Shown: positions 22,423-30,272 of the stretch, one piece after another | How positions within the stretch are numbered: position 1 is the stretch's first letter | How the letters are laid out: each line of letters begins with the position of its first letter | Assembly: GCF_023091225.1 (NCBI RefSeq) | Contig: NZ_JAHWXM010000001.1 | Location: forward strand, 806,001-870,000 | Length of the DNA stretch: 64,000 nt | Origin: Microbacterium galbinum | GTDB lineage: Bacteria; Actinomycetota; Actinomycetes; Actinomycetales; Microbacteriaceae | Direction of reading: 5' to 3' | Notes under the pieces: generated by a model | Databases searched by the model: none | What the model was told of the DNA's origin: nothing | Seen by the model: only the letters and a program-made list of their open reading frames with translations | Made by a program: the position numbers and the translations under genes

Positions 22423-23229
22423 ATGACCGTCGCTCCCGCACGCCGCCGACTGCGTTTCGCCGGCGTCGCCGCCGTGCTCGCCGTCGCCGTCGTCGCGGGC
22501 GTCCTCGGCGTCTGGCGCCCCTGGGCACCGCTCGCCTCGACCGCCCCCGTCGGCGCCGCGGAAGGCGAGCCCGCCGCCGCGATCGCACCGGCTCCGCTCG
22601 TCCTGCCGGAGCACCCGACCGTGCTCGTCTTCGGCGACTCCTGGACGTACGGCTCGGCCGCCACCGTCCCGACCGAGGGATACGCGTATCTCCTCGCCGA
22701 TCTGCTCGACGGCGAGACGATCGTGAAGGGTGTGCGCGGCAGCGGCTATCTCAAGCCCGGACTCGACGGCCCCGCCTTCGGCGAGCGCATCGCGGCGCTC
22801 GATCCCGCGCTGTCTCCCGACCTCGTGATCCTGCAGGGCTCGATCAACGACCGCGAGCAGGGCGCGGCCGGATACCGCGAGGCAGTGAACGCGGCCTGGG
22901 ATGCGATGGCGGCGAAGTACCCCGAGGCGACGATCGTGATCCTCGGGCCCGCCCCGCACGAGCTCCCCGTCGGTGCCGGCACCGCGCGCATCGACGCCGA
23001 TCTCGCGGATCTCGCCGCCGCCCGCGGCTGGTGGTACGTCTCCCCCGTCGCCGAGGACTGGATCACCGATCAGAACTACCTCGAGGTCATCGACGTCGAG
23101 GTGGGGCGCAAGCATCCGTCCTCCGCCGGGCACCGCTACCTCGCCGAACGTGTCGCCGCCGCGCTCGATGCGCTCAGCGGCGCGCCGGTCACGATCGCCG
23201 GCGAGTCGGAGACCACCCCCGAGCAGTGA
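22423..23229 (+). CDS. Exported SGNH/GDSL hydrolase
   Basis: Esterase/lipase-fold protein of 268 residues with an N-terminal membrane segment (about 12-30), acting outside or anchored at the membrane. Block I is VFGDSWTYGS with the nucleophile Ser73, the Asn block is ILQGSINDREQG, and the catalytic His lies in the HPSSAGHRYLAE block. The substrate is unknown; acyl or acetyl removal from cell-surface molecules is plausible. ATG 22423 is preceded by TACCCT with six bases between. The gene ends 16 bases before the tRNA. Confidence 0.88.
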   Translation: MTVAPARRRLRFAGVAAVLAVAVVAGVLGVWRPWAPLASTAPVGAAEGEPAAAIAPAPLVLPEHPTVLVFGDSWTYGSAATVPTEGYAYLLADLLDGETIVKGVRGSGYLKPGLDGPAFGERIAALDPALSPDLVILQGSINDREQGAAGYREAVNAAWDAMAAKYPEATIVILGPAPHELPVGAGTARIDADLADLAAARGWWYVSPVAEDWITDQNYLEVIDVEVGRKHPSSAGHRYLAERVAAALDALSGAPVTIAGESETTPEQ

Positions 23230-23245
23230 TATCGTCGTTCGGTAC

Positions 23246-23318
23246 GCCTCCGTAGCTCAGTGGATAGAGCGCCGGTTTCCGGTACCGTAGGTCGCAGGTT
23301 CGACTCCTGTCGGGGGCA
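23246..23318 (+). tRNA. tRNA-Arg, anticodon CCG
   Basis: A 73-base cloverleaf. The acceptor arms GCCTCCG and CGGGGGC pair at all seven positions (one G-U). The D arm is GCTC...GAGC. The anticodon loop is TTCCGGT with CCG at the anticodon, reading CGG codons. The T arm is GCAGG-TTCGACT-CCTGT. The discriminator is A and CCA is not encoded. The 27-43 pair is a C-T mismatch. Confidence 0.96.
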
Positions 23319-23328
23319 CGTATACGCG

Positions 23329-23360
23329 AAGAAGGACCGTCCGTGAGGGCGGTCCTTCTT
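23329..23360 (+). terminator. Terminator after tRNA-Arg
   Basis: Inverted repeat with arms AAGAAGGACCG and CGGTCCTTCTT around a short loop, starting 10 bases after the tRNA. The right arm itself gives a T-rich 3' side. It could also stop the converging P-type ATPase transcript, being nearly symmetric with an A-rich left arm. Confidence 0.85.
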
Positions 23361-23379
23361 CCGTTTCCGGGCGATGCGG

Positions 23380-25311
23380 TCAGCGGGGCACGGATGCCGT
23401 CCGCCGGGCGGCCCGCACCCCGTTGAGGATGACGACGACTTCGGCGATCTCGTGCACGAGCACGACGCCGGCCAGGCCGAGCACTCCGAACAAGGCCAAC
23501 GGGAACAGCACCACGATGATCGCCAGGGCGAGGCCGATGTTGACGGTCATGATTCGGCGCCCGCGGCGCGCGTGGGCGAGGGCTGCGGGCAGGAGGCGGA
23601 GGTCGTGGCCGGTGAACGCGATGTCGGCGGATTCGACGGCCGCCGCCGAACCGCCCGCTCCCATGGCGATGCCGACGGTCGCAGTCGCGAGTGCCGGAGC
23701 GTCGTTGATGCCATCACCGACCATCGCCGTCGGCCCCTCGGCGAGGAGGGCGGTGACGGCGGCCGCCTTGTCTGCGGGGAGCTGCTCCGCACGGACGTCG
23801 CTCACTCCCGCGCGGGCGGCGAGCGCGCGGGCGGTGCGCTCGTTGTCGCCCGTGAGCATGATGACGCGAACACCCTGCTCCTCGAGCAAAGAGATGGTCT
23901 CCGCCGCCTCGGGGCGCAGCTCATCGCGTACACCGACGGCCCCCGCGATCCGTGCATCGACTTCGACCGCGACCACGGTCATCCCGTCGTCCGCCATCCC
24001 TTCGGCGGCGCCCTCGAGGTCGCCCAGTTCGGGGAGCCACCGCACACTTCCGACGCGGACGCGAGTGGCCCCGACCCGACCCGTCACACCGTGGCCCGCA
24101 TCCTCGACGACCTCGGTCGCCGCGGGAGCGTCCGCCGCCGCGCGTGCGATCGCGGCGGCGAGCGGGTGCGTGCTCGTCCTCTCGAGCGCGGCGGCGAGGG
24201 CGAGGACCTCCTCGCGCGTGCGGCCGGGGGCCGCGGCGACGGCGACCACCTCGGGCTCGTTGCGGGTGAGCGTGCCGGTCTTGTCGAATGCGATCGTGCG
24301 GATGATTCCGAACCGCTCGAACGCCTCGCCCGAGGTGATGACGACGCCGAACTTCGATGCCGAGCCGATGGCGCTGATGACGGTCACGGGAACGGCGATG
24401 GCGAGAGCACAGGGGGATGCGGCCACGAGAACGACGAGGGCGCGCTCGACCCACAGACCGGGATCCCCGACAACGAACCCGAACACGACGATCAGGGCGG
24501 CGACGATGAGCACCACCGGCACGAGCGGGCGGGCGATCCGGTCGGCCAGGCGCGCACGTTCGCCTTTGCGGGCGTGCGCCTGCTCGACGAGCTCGACGAT
24601 CCGGGTGAGGGAGTTGTCCCGCCCGTCGGCCGTCGCCTCGATGCGGAGCGTCGCCGATCCGTTCACCGAACCCGCCGGCACGGCCTCCCCCGGACCGACC
24701 GCGACCGGGATCGACTCGCCCGTCACGGCGGACGTGTCGATGCTCGAGCGTCCGTCCACGACCACGCCATCTGTCGCGATCCGCTCTCCCGCCCCGACGA
24801 CGAGGACGTCGAGCTCTCGCACCTCCGTGGCAGGGATGCTCGCGTCGCCGCTCAGCCTCGACACGCGCACCGTCTCGGGGATGAGCGAGAGAAGAGCGCG
24901 GAGGCCCTCCTTCGCTCGGTCCATCGCGCGATCCTCCAGCGCCTCGGCGAGGGAGAACAGGAAAGCCAATGCCGCTGCCTCTCCCACGTGACCGAGAGCC
25001 ACCGCTCCGATCGCCGCGATGGTCATCAGCAGCCCGACGCCGAGGCGCCCCCGCGCCAGGCGGCGAAGCGCTCCGGGCACGAAGGTGTAGGCGCCGGCGA
25101 GGAGGGCGACCCCCTGCAGCACGAGGGCCGGGATGGGGAACCCGCTCCACTCGAGCACGTAGCCGGCGAGCAGCACCACGCCGGCGATGACGGACGGGAG
25201 CAGCGCGGTATCACGCCAGAGCGGCGGACGAACCTCATGCTCGGCATCCGTGTGCCCGACCGCCCCTGCCGCTGCGATCACCGGACCGCAGCACGCATCA
25301 CAGGTCGACAT
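23380..25311 (-). CDS. Heavy-metal exporting P1B-type ATPase (CtpG-like)
   Basis: Metal efflux pump of 643 residues. It has an N-terminal cysteine cluster CDACC (residues 4-8) instead of a full HMA domain, paired membrane helices, TGES at 198-201, SPC at 299-301 in the metal-binding helix, phosphorylation motif DKTGTLT at 343-349, GDGINDAPA in the hinge, and HE at 620-621 in the last helix. SPC plus HE rather than CPC is unusual for CadA/ZntA and recalls P1B-4-like pumps. Its gene overlaps the upstream CmtR-like sensor by 14 bases, so Cd/Pb or another soft metal is the likely substrate. Confidence 0.9.
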   Translation of the reverse strand: MSTCDACCGPVIAAAGAVGHTDAEHEVRPPLWRDTALLPSVIAGVVLLAGYVLEWSGFPIPALVLQGVALLAGAYTFVPGALRRLARGRLGVGLLMTIAAIGAVALGHVGEAAALAFLFSLAEALEDRAMDRAKEGLRALLSLIPETVRVSRLSGDASIPATEVRELDVLVVGAGERIATDGVVVDGRSSIDTSAVTGESIPVAVGPGEAVPAGSVNGSATLRIEATADGRDNSLTRIVELVEQAHARKGERARLADRIARPLVPVVLIVAALIVVFGFVVGDPGLWVERALVVLVAASPCALAIAVPVTVISAIGSASKFGVVITSGEAFERFGIIRTIAFDKTGTLTRNEPEVVAVAAAPGRTREEVLALAAALERTSTHPLAAAIARAAADAPAATEVVEDAGHGVTGRVGATRVRVGSVRWLPELGDLEGAAEGMADDGMTVVAVEVDARIAGAVGVRDELRPEAAETISLLEEQGVRVIMLTGDNERTARALAARAGVSDVRAEQLPADKAAAVTALLAEGPTAMVGDGINDAPALATATVGIAMGAGGSAAAVESADIAFTGHDLRLLPAALAHARRGRRIMTVNIGLALAIIVVLFPLALFGVLGLAGVVLVHEIAEVVVILNGVRAARRTASVPR

Positions 25312-25660
25312 CGGCGGGTGAACAGCACAGCGGCACGTCGCAGTTCTCGTCGGTGCACGGTTCGCCGTCGTCTACCGCGAGCACGGTGTTCACCAGAAGG
25401 GTGATCGCCTTCGTCACGTGGGGGTCGGCGATCTCGTAGCGGGTCTGCCGCCCCTCCGGCGTCGCGACCACGATCCCGCATCCCCGCAGGCACGACAGAT
25501 GATTCGAGACGTTCGTGCGCGAGAGGGCGAGCGTCTCCGAGAGGCGCGCAGGGTACGCGGGGCCGTCGAGAAGTTGCAGGAGGATCCGCGAACGCGTGGG
25601 ATCGGCCATGGCGCGGCCGAGACGGTTCATCACATCGATCCGGGAGGCAATGGTCAGCAT
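25298..25660 (-). CDS. cmtR: CmtR-like ArsR-family metal-sensing repressor
   Basis: Winged-helix repressor of 120 residues. Recognition helix SRTNVSNHLSCLRGCG carries Cys57 and Cys61, and Cys102 lies in the tail. These are the same positions as the three Cd/Pb ligands of M. tuberculosis CmtR (recalled from the literature). Extra cysteines 107, 112 and 113 near the C-terminus (CDVPLCC) may add a site. ATG at 25660, with -10 TATGGT six bases upstream inside a perfect inverted repeat, so it likely represses its own leaderless transcript and the overlapping ATPase gene. Confidence 0.92.
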   Translation of the reverse strand: MLTIASRIDVMNRLGRAMADPTRSRILLQLLDGPAYPARLSETLALSRTNVSNHLSCLRGCGIVVATPEGRQTRYEIADPHVTKAITLLVNTVLAVDDGEPCTDENCDVPLCCSPADVDL

Positions 25661-25671
25661 ACGCTGACCAT
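25650..25671 (-). promoter_or_regulatory. Operator of the CmtR-like repressor, overlapping start codon
   Basis: Perfect inverted repeat ATGGTCAGC-N4-GCTGACCAT. On the minus strand its left arm contributes most of the -10 hexamer TATGGT (25667-25672) and its right arm begins at the second base of the repressor's reading frame, so the start codon lies within the operator. Binding would block the promoter directly. Confidence 0.75.
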
Positions 25672-25735
25672 ACAGTGAAGGATGAACTATTGCATCCCGA
25701 ATCGATGCCTTCGCTTCTCCGCGGACAAACCCTGT

Positions 25736-26734
25736 TCAGGACGCGGGGAGCGCCTTCTCGAGCAGCGGCGTCAGGTTCTCCACCGTGTACAGCGCGGCCT
25801 GGGGCGAGCCCAACGAGTAGGCAGCGGAGATGTCGCCGTCGATGACGATCGAACGACCGTCCGCCACTGCGGGGAGGCCCTTCCACTGCGCGTCGTCGGT
25901 GATCTCGGCGGTGTCGATGTAGATCGGGAAGGCGACGATGAGGTCCGCGTCGATCAGATCGAGCTCCTCGCTCGAGATCGAGACCGAGAACCCGCCGGAG
26001 TTCGTGGGGATCTCGGCGATCGTGGGGTTCTGCACGAAACCGAAGCGCTCGAGCGTCTGAACGCGGTTACTGCCCTCGATGTACGCTCCCCAGCCCTCGC
26101 TCGTGCGGGTGGCGGCGGTCACGGTCTTCCCGGCCCACTCGGGGTGCGCATCGGCGGCCGCCCGGTAGGCGTCATCGATCTCGGCGAGCAGCTCCTCACC
26201 CTTCTCCGGCATGCCGAGCGCAGTCGAGATCATCTCGACCTGCTGCTGTTGCGTGGTGAGGTAGCTCTCGCCACCCTCGGGAACGCCGATGGTCGGGGCG
26301 ATCTCGGAGAGCCGATCGTATCGATCCTGATCGCCGCTTCCCCGGACGTCGAGGATGAGGTCGGGATCGAGCGCGGCGATCGCCTCGTAGGACGGCTCCA
26401 GTGTGGCGATGATCTCGGGCGACTCGTCGTAGAGCCCCTCGGCCCAGGGGCCCACGCCGTCGCCACCGAACTCGAGCCAGTCGGAGGCGCCGACGGGCTG
26501 GTATCCGAGCGCGAGCGCGGTCTCGGCATCCGCCCACCCCAGCGCGACGATCCGCTGTGGGGCGCTGTCGACCGTCACCTCGCCGAACGCGGTCTCGACC
26601 GTCTGCGGGAAAGTGCCGGTCGTGGGTGCCGATCCCCCGCTCGACGGCCCCGAATCCGCCGGGGTGCTCGAGCATCCGGCGAGAGTCAGGGCGAGCAGCG
26701 CGACGGCCGCCGAGATCTTGAGGGTCGTTTTCAT
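25736..26734 (-). CDS. Iron-siderophore ABC transporter substrate-binding lipoprotein (FecB/FepB type)
   Basis: Extracellular binding protein of 332 residues from ATG 26732-26734 (MKTTLKISAA). The signal peptide ends in lipobox LAGC with Cys21. The mature part is a class III (helical-backbone) binding protein with PQRIVALGWADAETALALG and ALDPDLILDV, typical of Fe3+-siderophore receptors. It is divergent from its permease and ATPase genes, and the shared promoter carries an IdeR-type box. The siderophore is not identifiable. Confidence 0.92.
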   Translation of the reverse strand: MKTTLKISAAVALLALTLAGCSSTPADSGPSSGGSAPTTGTFPQTVETAFGEVTVDSAPQRIVALGWADAETALALGYQPVGASDWLEFGGDGVGPWAEGLYDESPEIIATLEPSYEAIAALDPDLILDVRGSGDQDRYDRLSEIAPTIGVPEGGESYLTTQQQQVEMISTALGMPEKGEELLAEIDDAYRAAADAHPEWAGKTVTAATRTSEGWGAYIEGSNRVQTLERFGFVQNPTIAEIPTNSGGFSVSISSEELDLIDADLIVAFPIYIDTAEITDDAQWKGLPAVADGRSIVIDGDISAAYSLGSPQAALYTVENLTPLLEKALPAS

Positions 26735-26813
26735 GGCGATGGCCTTTCGATTCGTTCCGGGGCGCACCCGAACGGGCGCGCGCGACACCTCTGGAGGGTG
26801 CGCGGGATCGACC

Positions 26814-26832
26814 TTAGGTTACCCTAAGCTTG
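26814..26832. promoter_or_regulatory. IdeR/DtxR-type iron box between divergent importer genes
   Basis: TTAGGTTACCCTAAGCTTG agrees with the DtxR/IdeR 19-base consensus at 14 positions. It covers TAAGCT (26825-26830), the -10 of the plus-strand permease, and the minus-strand TAAGGT/TAACCT hexamers toward the binding-protein gene. Iron-loaded IdeR should therefore repress both directions. Confidence 0.8.
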
Positions 26833-26836
26833 ATTG

Positions 26837-27892
26837 GTGACCTCTCCGATCTCCTGCTCGACAGCCGTTCCCGGCGCGTCAGCGGAGCGGGGGACTTTCA
26901 GAGTTCGCCGCGCCATCGGCTTCCTCGTCATCGCCCTTGTCCTGGGAGCGACCGTGATGCTCAGCTTGTCGATCGGCGCGCGCGACGTCGCGATCCCGGT
27001 CGTATGGGACGCCATCCGTGGAGCGGGGTCGGACGCCGATGCCGCATCGGTGCTCGCGCTCCGCATCCCCCGCACCGCCCTCGGTCTCCTCGTCGGTGCC
27101 GCGCTCGGCGTCGCCGGAGCACTGATCCAGGCCGTCACCCGCAATCCGCTCGCCGACCCGGGCATCCTGGGCGTGAACTCTGGTGCCGCCTTCGCGGTGG
27201 CGATCGCCGTCGGCGTCTTCGGCCTCACCTCACCGCCCGCGTTCCTGTGGTTCGCGTTCGGTGGCGCGCTGGTCACGACGATCATCGTCTACCTCATCGG
27301 TTCCGCAGGACGAGGGTCCGTGAGCCCCGCCCGCATCACGCTGGCCGGAGTCGCCATCGGCGCTGTGCTGTCGGGTATCACCGCAGGGATGCTGCTGGCG
27401 AACCCGAAGGGATTCAACGCCATGCGCGCCTGGGAAGCCGGCGCCATCGCGGACCGCGGTTGGGAGGTCATCGTGGTCGCCGGGCCCTATCTCGCCGCAG
27501 GACTCGTGCTCGCCCTGATGCTCGGACGCCCGCTCAACGCCGTGGCCCTCGGCGACGACCTCGCGCGGTCACTGGGCTCGAGCGTCCTGCGCACACGTGT
27601 CCTCTCGATCATCGCGATCACCCTGCTGTGCGGCACCGCGACGGCCATGGCGGGTCCCATCGCCTTCGTCGGCCTGATGATCCCGCACGTCGCACGATGG
27701 ATCGTCGGTCCGGATCAGCGGTGGATCATCGCCTACTCCGTTCTCCTCGCACCGATCCTGCTCCTGGCATCCGACGTGGTGGGCCGTGTCGTCCTGCGCC
27801 CCGGCGAACTGCCCGTCGGTATCGTCACCGCCTTCATCGGCGCCCCGGTTCTCATCCTGCTGGTCCGACGGCAGAGGGCGAGCGCGCTGTGA
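26837..27892 (+). CDS. Iron-siderophore ABC transporter permease (FecC type)
   Basis: FecCD-family membrane protein of 351 residues with about nine or ten helices. Typical segments are LRIPRTALGLLVGAALGVAG, QAVTRNPLADPGILGVNSGA and AGPIAFVGLMIPHVARWIVG. The start is GTG 26837 (or TTG 26834): the -10 TAAGCT lies exactly six bases before this GTG and there is no room for a ribosome-binding site, so the message is probably leaderless. It overlaps the next permease by GTGA. Confidence 0.93.
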   Translation: MTSPISCSTAVPGASAERGTFRVRRAIGFLVIALVLGATVMLSLSIGARDVAIPVVWDAIRGAGSDADAASVLALRIPRTALGLLVGAALGVAGALIQAVTRNPLADPGILGVNSGAAFAVAIAVGVFGLTSPPAFLWFAFGGALVTTIIVYLIGSAGRGSVSPARITLAGVAIGAVLSGITAGMLLANPKGFNAMRAWEAGAIADRGWEVIVVAGPYLAAGLVLALMLGRPLNAVALGDDLARSLGSSVLRTRVLSIIAITLLCGTATAMAGPIAFVGLMIPHVARWIVGPDQRWIIAYSVLLAPILLLASDVVGRVVLRPGELPVGIVTAFIGAPVLILLVRRQRASAL

Positions 27893-28953
27893 CCTTGCTC
27901 GACCGCTCCGCGACCGAACGTCGCGTGCCCGACGGCCATCTCGCCCTCCCCGTGCCCGGCGGGTTCGTTCCGGTGCATCGGCGGGGTCTCCTCGTCGGGG
28001 GCGTGACCGCGCTCGGGATCCTCGTGCTCGCGCTGCTCGCGCTGTGCCTCGGCGACTACCCGCTCTCCCTCCCGGAAGTGACTGCCGCGCTCTTCTCCGA
28101 CCAGGGCTTCGCGAGCAGGATCGTGGTGGAGTGGCGCCTCCCGCGCATCGTCGCCGCCATCGTCTTCGGGGCCGCGCTCGGAGCATCCGGCGCACTGTTC
28201 CAGACTCTCACCCGCAACCCGCTGGGCTCCCCCGACGTCATCGGATTCTCGACCGGCGCCTACACCGGCGCGATCCTCGTGATCACGCTCGCCGGGGGCA
28301 GCGTCATCACCGTCTCGATCGGCGCACTCGCCGGCGGTCTCATGACAGCCCTCGTGGTCTACATGCTCGCCTGGCGGAACGGCGTGCAGGGCTTCCGGCT
28401 GATCATCGTCGGCATCGCCGTGACCGCCATCCTCAGCAGCCTAAACACCTACCTGCTGCTGCGGGCGCAGACCGAGGTCGCGATGACCGCGTCGATCTGG
28501 GGCGCCGGGTCGCTCTCCCTCGTGGGCTGGGACGACGTCGGTGTCGCAATCGGCCCGCTCGCGGTGCTCCTCGTCCTCACCCTTCTCGTCAGCGGCCCTC
28601 TCCGTCAGCTCGAACTCGGAGACGATGCCGCCCGGGCGCACGGGGTGCGCACCGAACGTACGCGCCTTCTGGTGATGGTCGTCGGTGTGGCGCTCATCGC
28701 GATCGTGACCGCCGTCTCCGGGCCGATCGCCTTCATCGCCCTCGCCGCTCCGCAGATCGCCCGCCGCCTCACCTCCGGCGCCGGCATCCCGATCGGCACC
28801 TCCGCGATGGTCGCTGCGTTCCTTCTCCTCGCCGCCGATGCGATCGCGCAGCACGTCGTTCCCGGGTCCGTTCCGGTCGGCATCGTCACCGTCGTGATCG
28901 GCGGCGTCTATCTGGTCACCCTCCTCGTCCACGAAGCCCGAAAGCAGCTCTAG
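27889..28953 (+). CDS. Iron-siderophore ABC transporter permease (FecD type)
   Basis: Second FecCD-family subunit, 354 residues, forming a heterodimer with the previous permease. It carries EWRLPRIVAAIVFGAALGAS, QTLTRNPLGSPDVIGFSTGA and SGPIAFIALAAPQIARRLTS. GTG start at 27889 overlaps the upstream stop. The N-terminus has a longer cytoplasmic segment (about 40 residues) than its partner. Confidence 0.93.
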   Translation: MTLLDRSATERRVPDGHLALPVPGGFVPVHRRGLLVGGVTALGILVLALLALCLGDYPLSLPEVTAALFSDQGFASRIVVEWRLPRIVAAIVFGAALGASGALFQTLTRNPLGSPDVIGFSTGAYTGAILVITLAGGSVITVSIGALAGGLMTALVVYMLAWRNGVQGFRLIIVGIAVTAILSSLNTYLLLRAQTEVAMTASIWGAGSLSLVGWDDVGVAIGPLAVLLVLTLLVSGPLRQLELGDDAARAHGVRTERTRLLVMVVGVALIAIVTAVSGPIAFIALAAPQIARRLTSGAGIPIGTSAMVAAFLLLAADAIAQHVVPGSVPVGIVTVVIGGVYLVTLLVHEARKQL

Positions 28954-28955
28954 CC

Positions 28956-29768
28956 ATGCCCGCATCCGATGCCCGCCTGGTCGCCGAATCCGCGACGCTC
29001 GCCTACGATCGGCGCGTGATCTCGGAGAGTCTCTCCCTGAGCATTCCCGACGGCTCGTTCACCGTGATCGTCGGTCCCAACGCGTGCGGCAAATCGACCC
29101 TCCTGCGCGCACTCGCACGCCTGCTGATCCCGGCCGAGGGGGCGATCACGCTCGACGGCAAGTCCATCAGCCGGTACCGGGCGAAAGAGGCGGCCCGCAT
29201 CATCGGTCTGCTCCCGCAGAGTTCGATCGCTCCCGACGGCATCACCGTGATCGACCTCGTCGCCCGTGGCCGCTACCCGCATCAAGGACTCATCCGCCAG
29301 TGGAGCAGCGAGGACCAGGAGGCGGTGGAGAAGGCGATGCGCGCGACGAACGTCGACGAGCTCCGCGGACGACAGGTCGACGAACTCTCGGGCGGTCAGC
29401 GTCAGCGCGTGTGGGCGGCGATGGCACTCGCGCAGCAGACGCCGATCCTGCTCCTGGACGAGCCGACCACCTTCCTCGACATCGCCCACCAGATCGAACT
29501 CCTCGATCTGTTCGCCGATCTCCACGCCGACGGGAACACGCTCGTCGCCGTGCTGCACGATCTGAACCACGCCGCGCGATACGCGACCCACCTCATCGCG
29601 ATGCGCGACGGACGAGTCGTCGCCGAGGGTGAGCCGCGCGACGTGGTGACCTCCGCGCTCGTTCGCGAGGTCTTCGGACTCGAAGCCCGCGTGATCGAAG
29701 ACCCCGCAACGGGCACGCCGCTGGTCGTGCCCGAGGCTCGGGCGACACGCGACGCACGAGCACACTGA
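28956..29768 (+). CDS. Iron-siderophore ABC transporter ATPase (FecE type)
   Basis: Cytoplasmic ATPase of 270 residues powering the importer. Walker A is GPNACGKST, signature LSGGQRQR, Walker B ILLLDEPTTFLD, then the D-loop and H-loop VLHDLNHA. ATG at 28956, two bases after the permease stop. It closes the importer operon. Confidence 0.95.
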   Translation: MPASDARLVAESATLAYDRRVISESLSLSIPDGSFTVIVGPNACGKSTLLRALARLLIPAEGAITLDGKSISRYRAKEAARIIGLLPQSSIAPDGITVIDLVARGRYPHQGLIRQWSSEDQEAVEKAMRATNVDELRGRQVDELSGGQRQRVWAAMALAQQTPILLLDEPTTFLDIAHQIELLDLFADLHADGNTLVAVLHDLNHAARYATHLIAMRDGRVVAEGEPRDVVTSALVREVFGLEARVIEDPATGTPLVVPEARATRDARAH

Positions 29769-29848
29769 GCGCACGGAGAGCCCGGAGCGGCAGAGAACCC
29801 GAACCCCGACCTCTGGACACGCCCCCGCGGCGAGCGCATGCTGATTCC

Positions 29849-30241
29849 ATGACCGCTTTCCAGATCACGCATCCGTTCAGCGGGTTCAGCGTCGACTCGA
29901 TCGACGCCGCCCGCGCCTTCTACGGCGACACCCTCGGCCTGGACGTCACGACCAACGCGATGGGGTTCCTCGACATCCGGTTGCCCGACGGAGGGTCGAT
30001 CCTCGTGTACGCCAAACCCGATCACACACCGGCCAGCTTCACGATCCTCAATTTCCCCGTCGACGACGTCGAGGCCGCGGTCGACGATCTGAACGCCCGG
30101 GGCGTGGTCACGAAGATCTACGACGACGAGATCGGCACCGACGCCAAGGGGATCATGCGCGGCGGGCCCGATCGCGGGCCGGACATCGCCTGGTTCAGAG
30201 ATCCGGCTGGCAACGTGCTCTCGGTACTCTCGGCATCCTGA
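29849..30241 (+). CDS. VOC-superfamily (glyoxalase/dioxygenase-like) protein
   Basis: Small protein of 130 residues with two beta-alpha-beta-beta-beta modules: FSVDSIDAARAFYGDTLGLD and the C-terminal DIAWFRDPAGNVLSVL. It is related to glyoxalase and bleomycin-resistance folds; the substrate is unknown. CATGCT lies six bases before the ATG, suggesting a leaderless transcript. It converges on mak with 31 bases between. Confidence 0.85.
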   Translation: MTAFQITHPFSGFSVDSIDAARAFYGDTLGLDVTTNAMGFLDIRLPDGGSILVYAKPDHTPASFTILNFPVDDVEAAVDDLNARGVVTKIYDDEIGTDAKGIMRGGPDRGPDIAWFRDPAGNVLSVLSAS

Positions 30242-30272
30242 TCCACCGGAGCAGACCCACCGAACCGCGTCG

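Noticed and set aside
26761..26810. Terminator in the fec divergent region
   Set aside because: The CACCCGAACGGGCGCG hairpins lie in the 5' leader of the binding-protein gene and lack a T tract; they are more likely leader structure.
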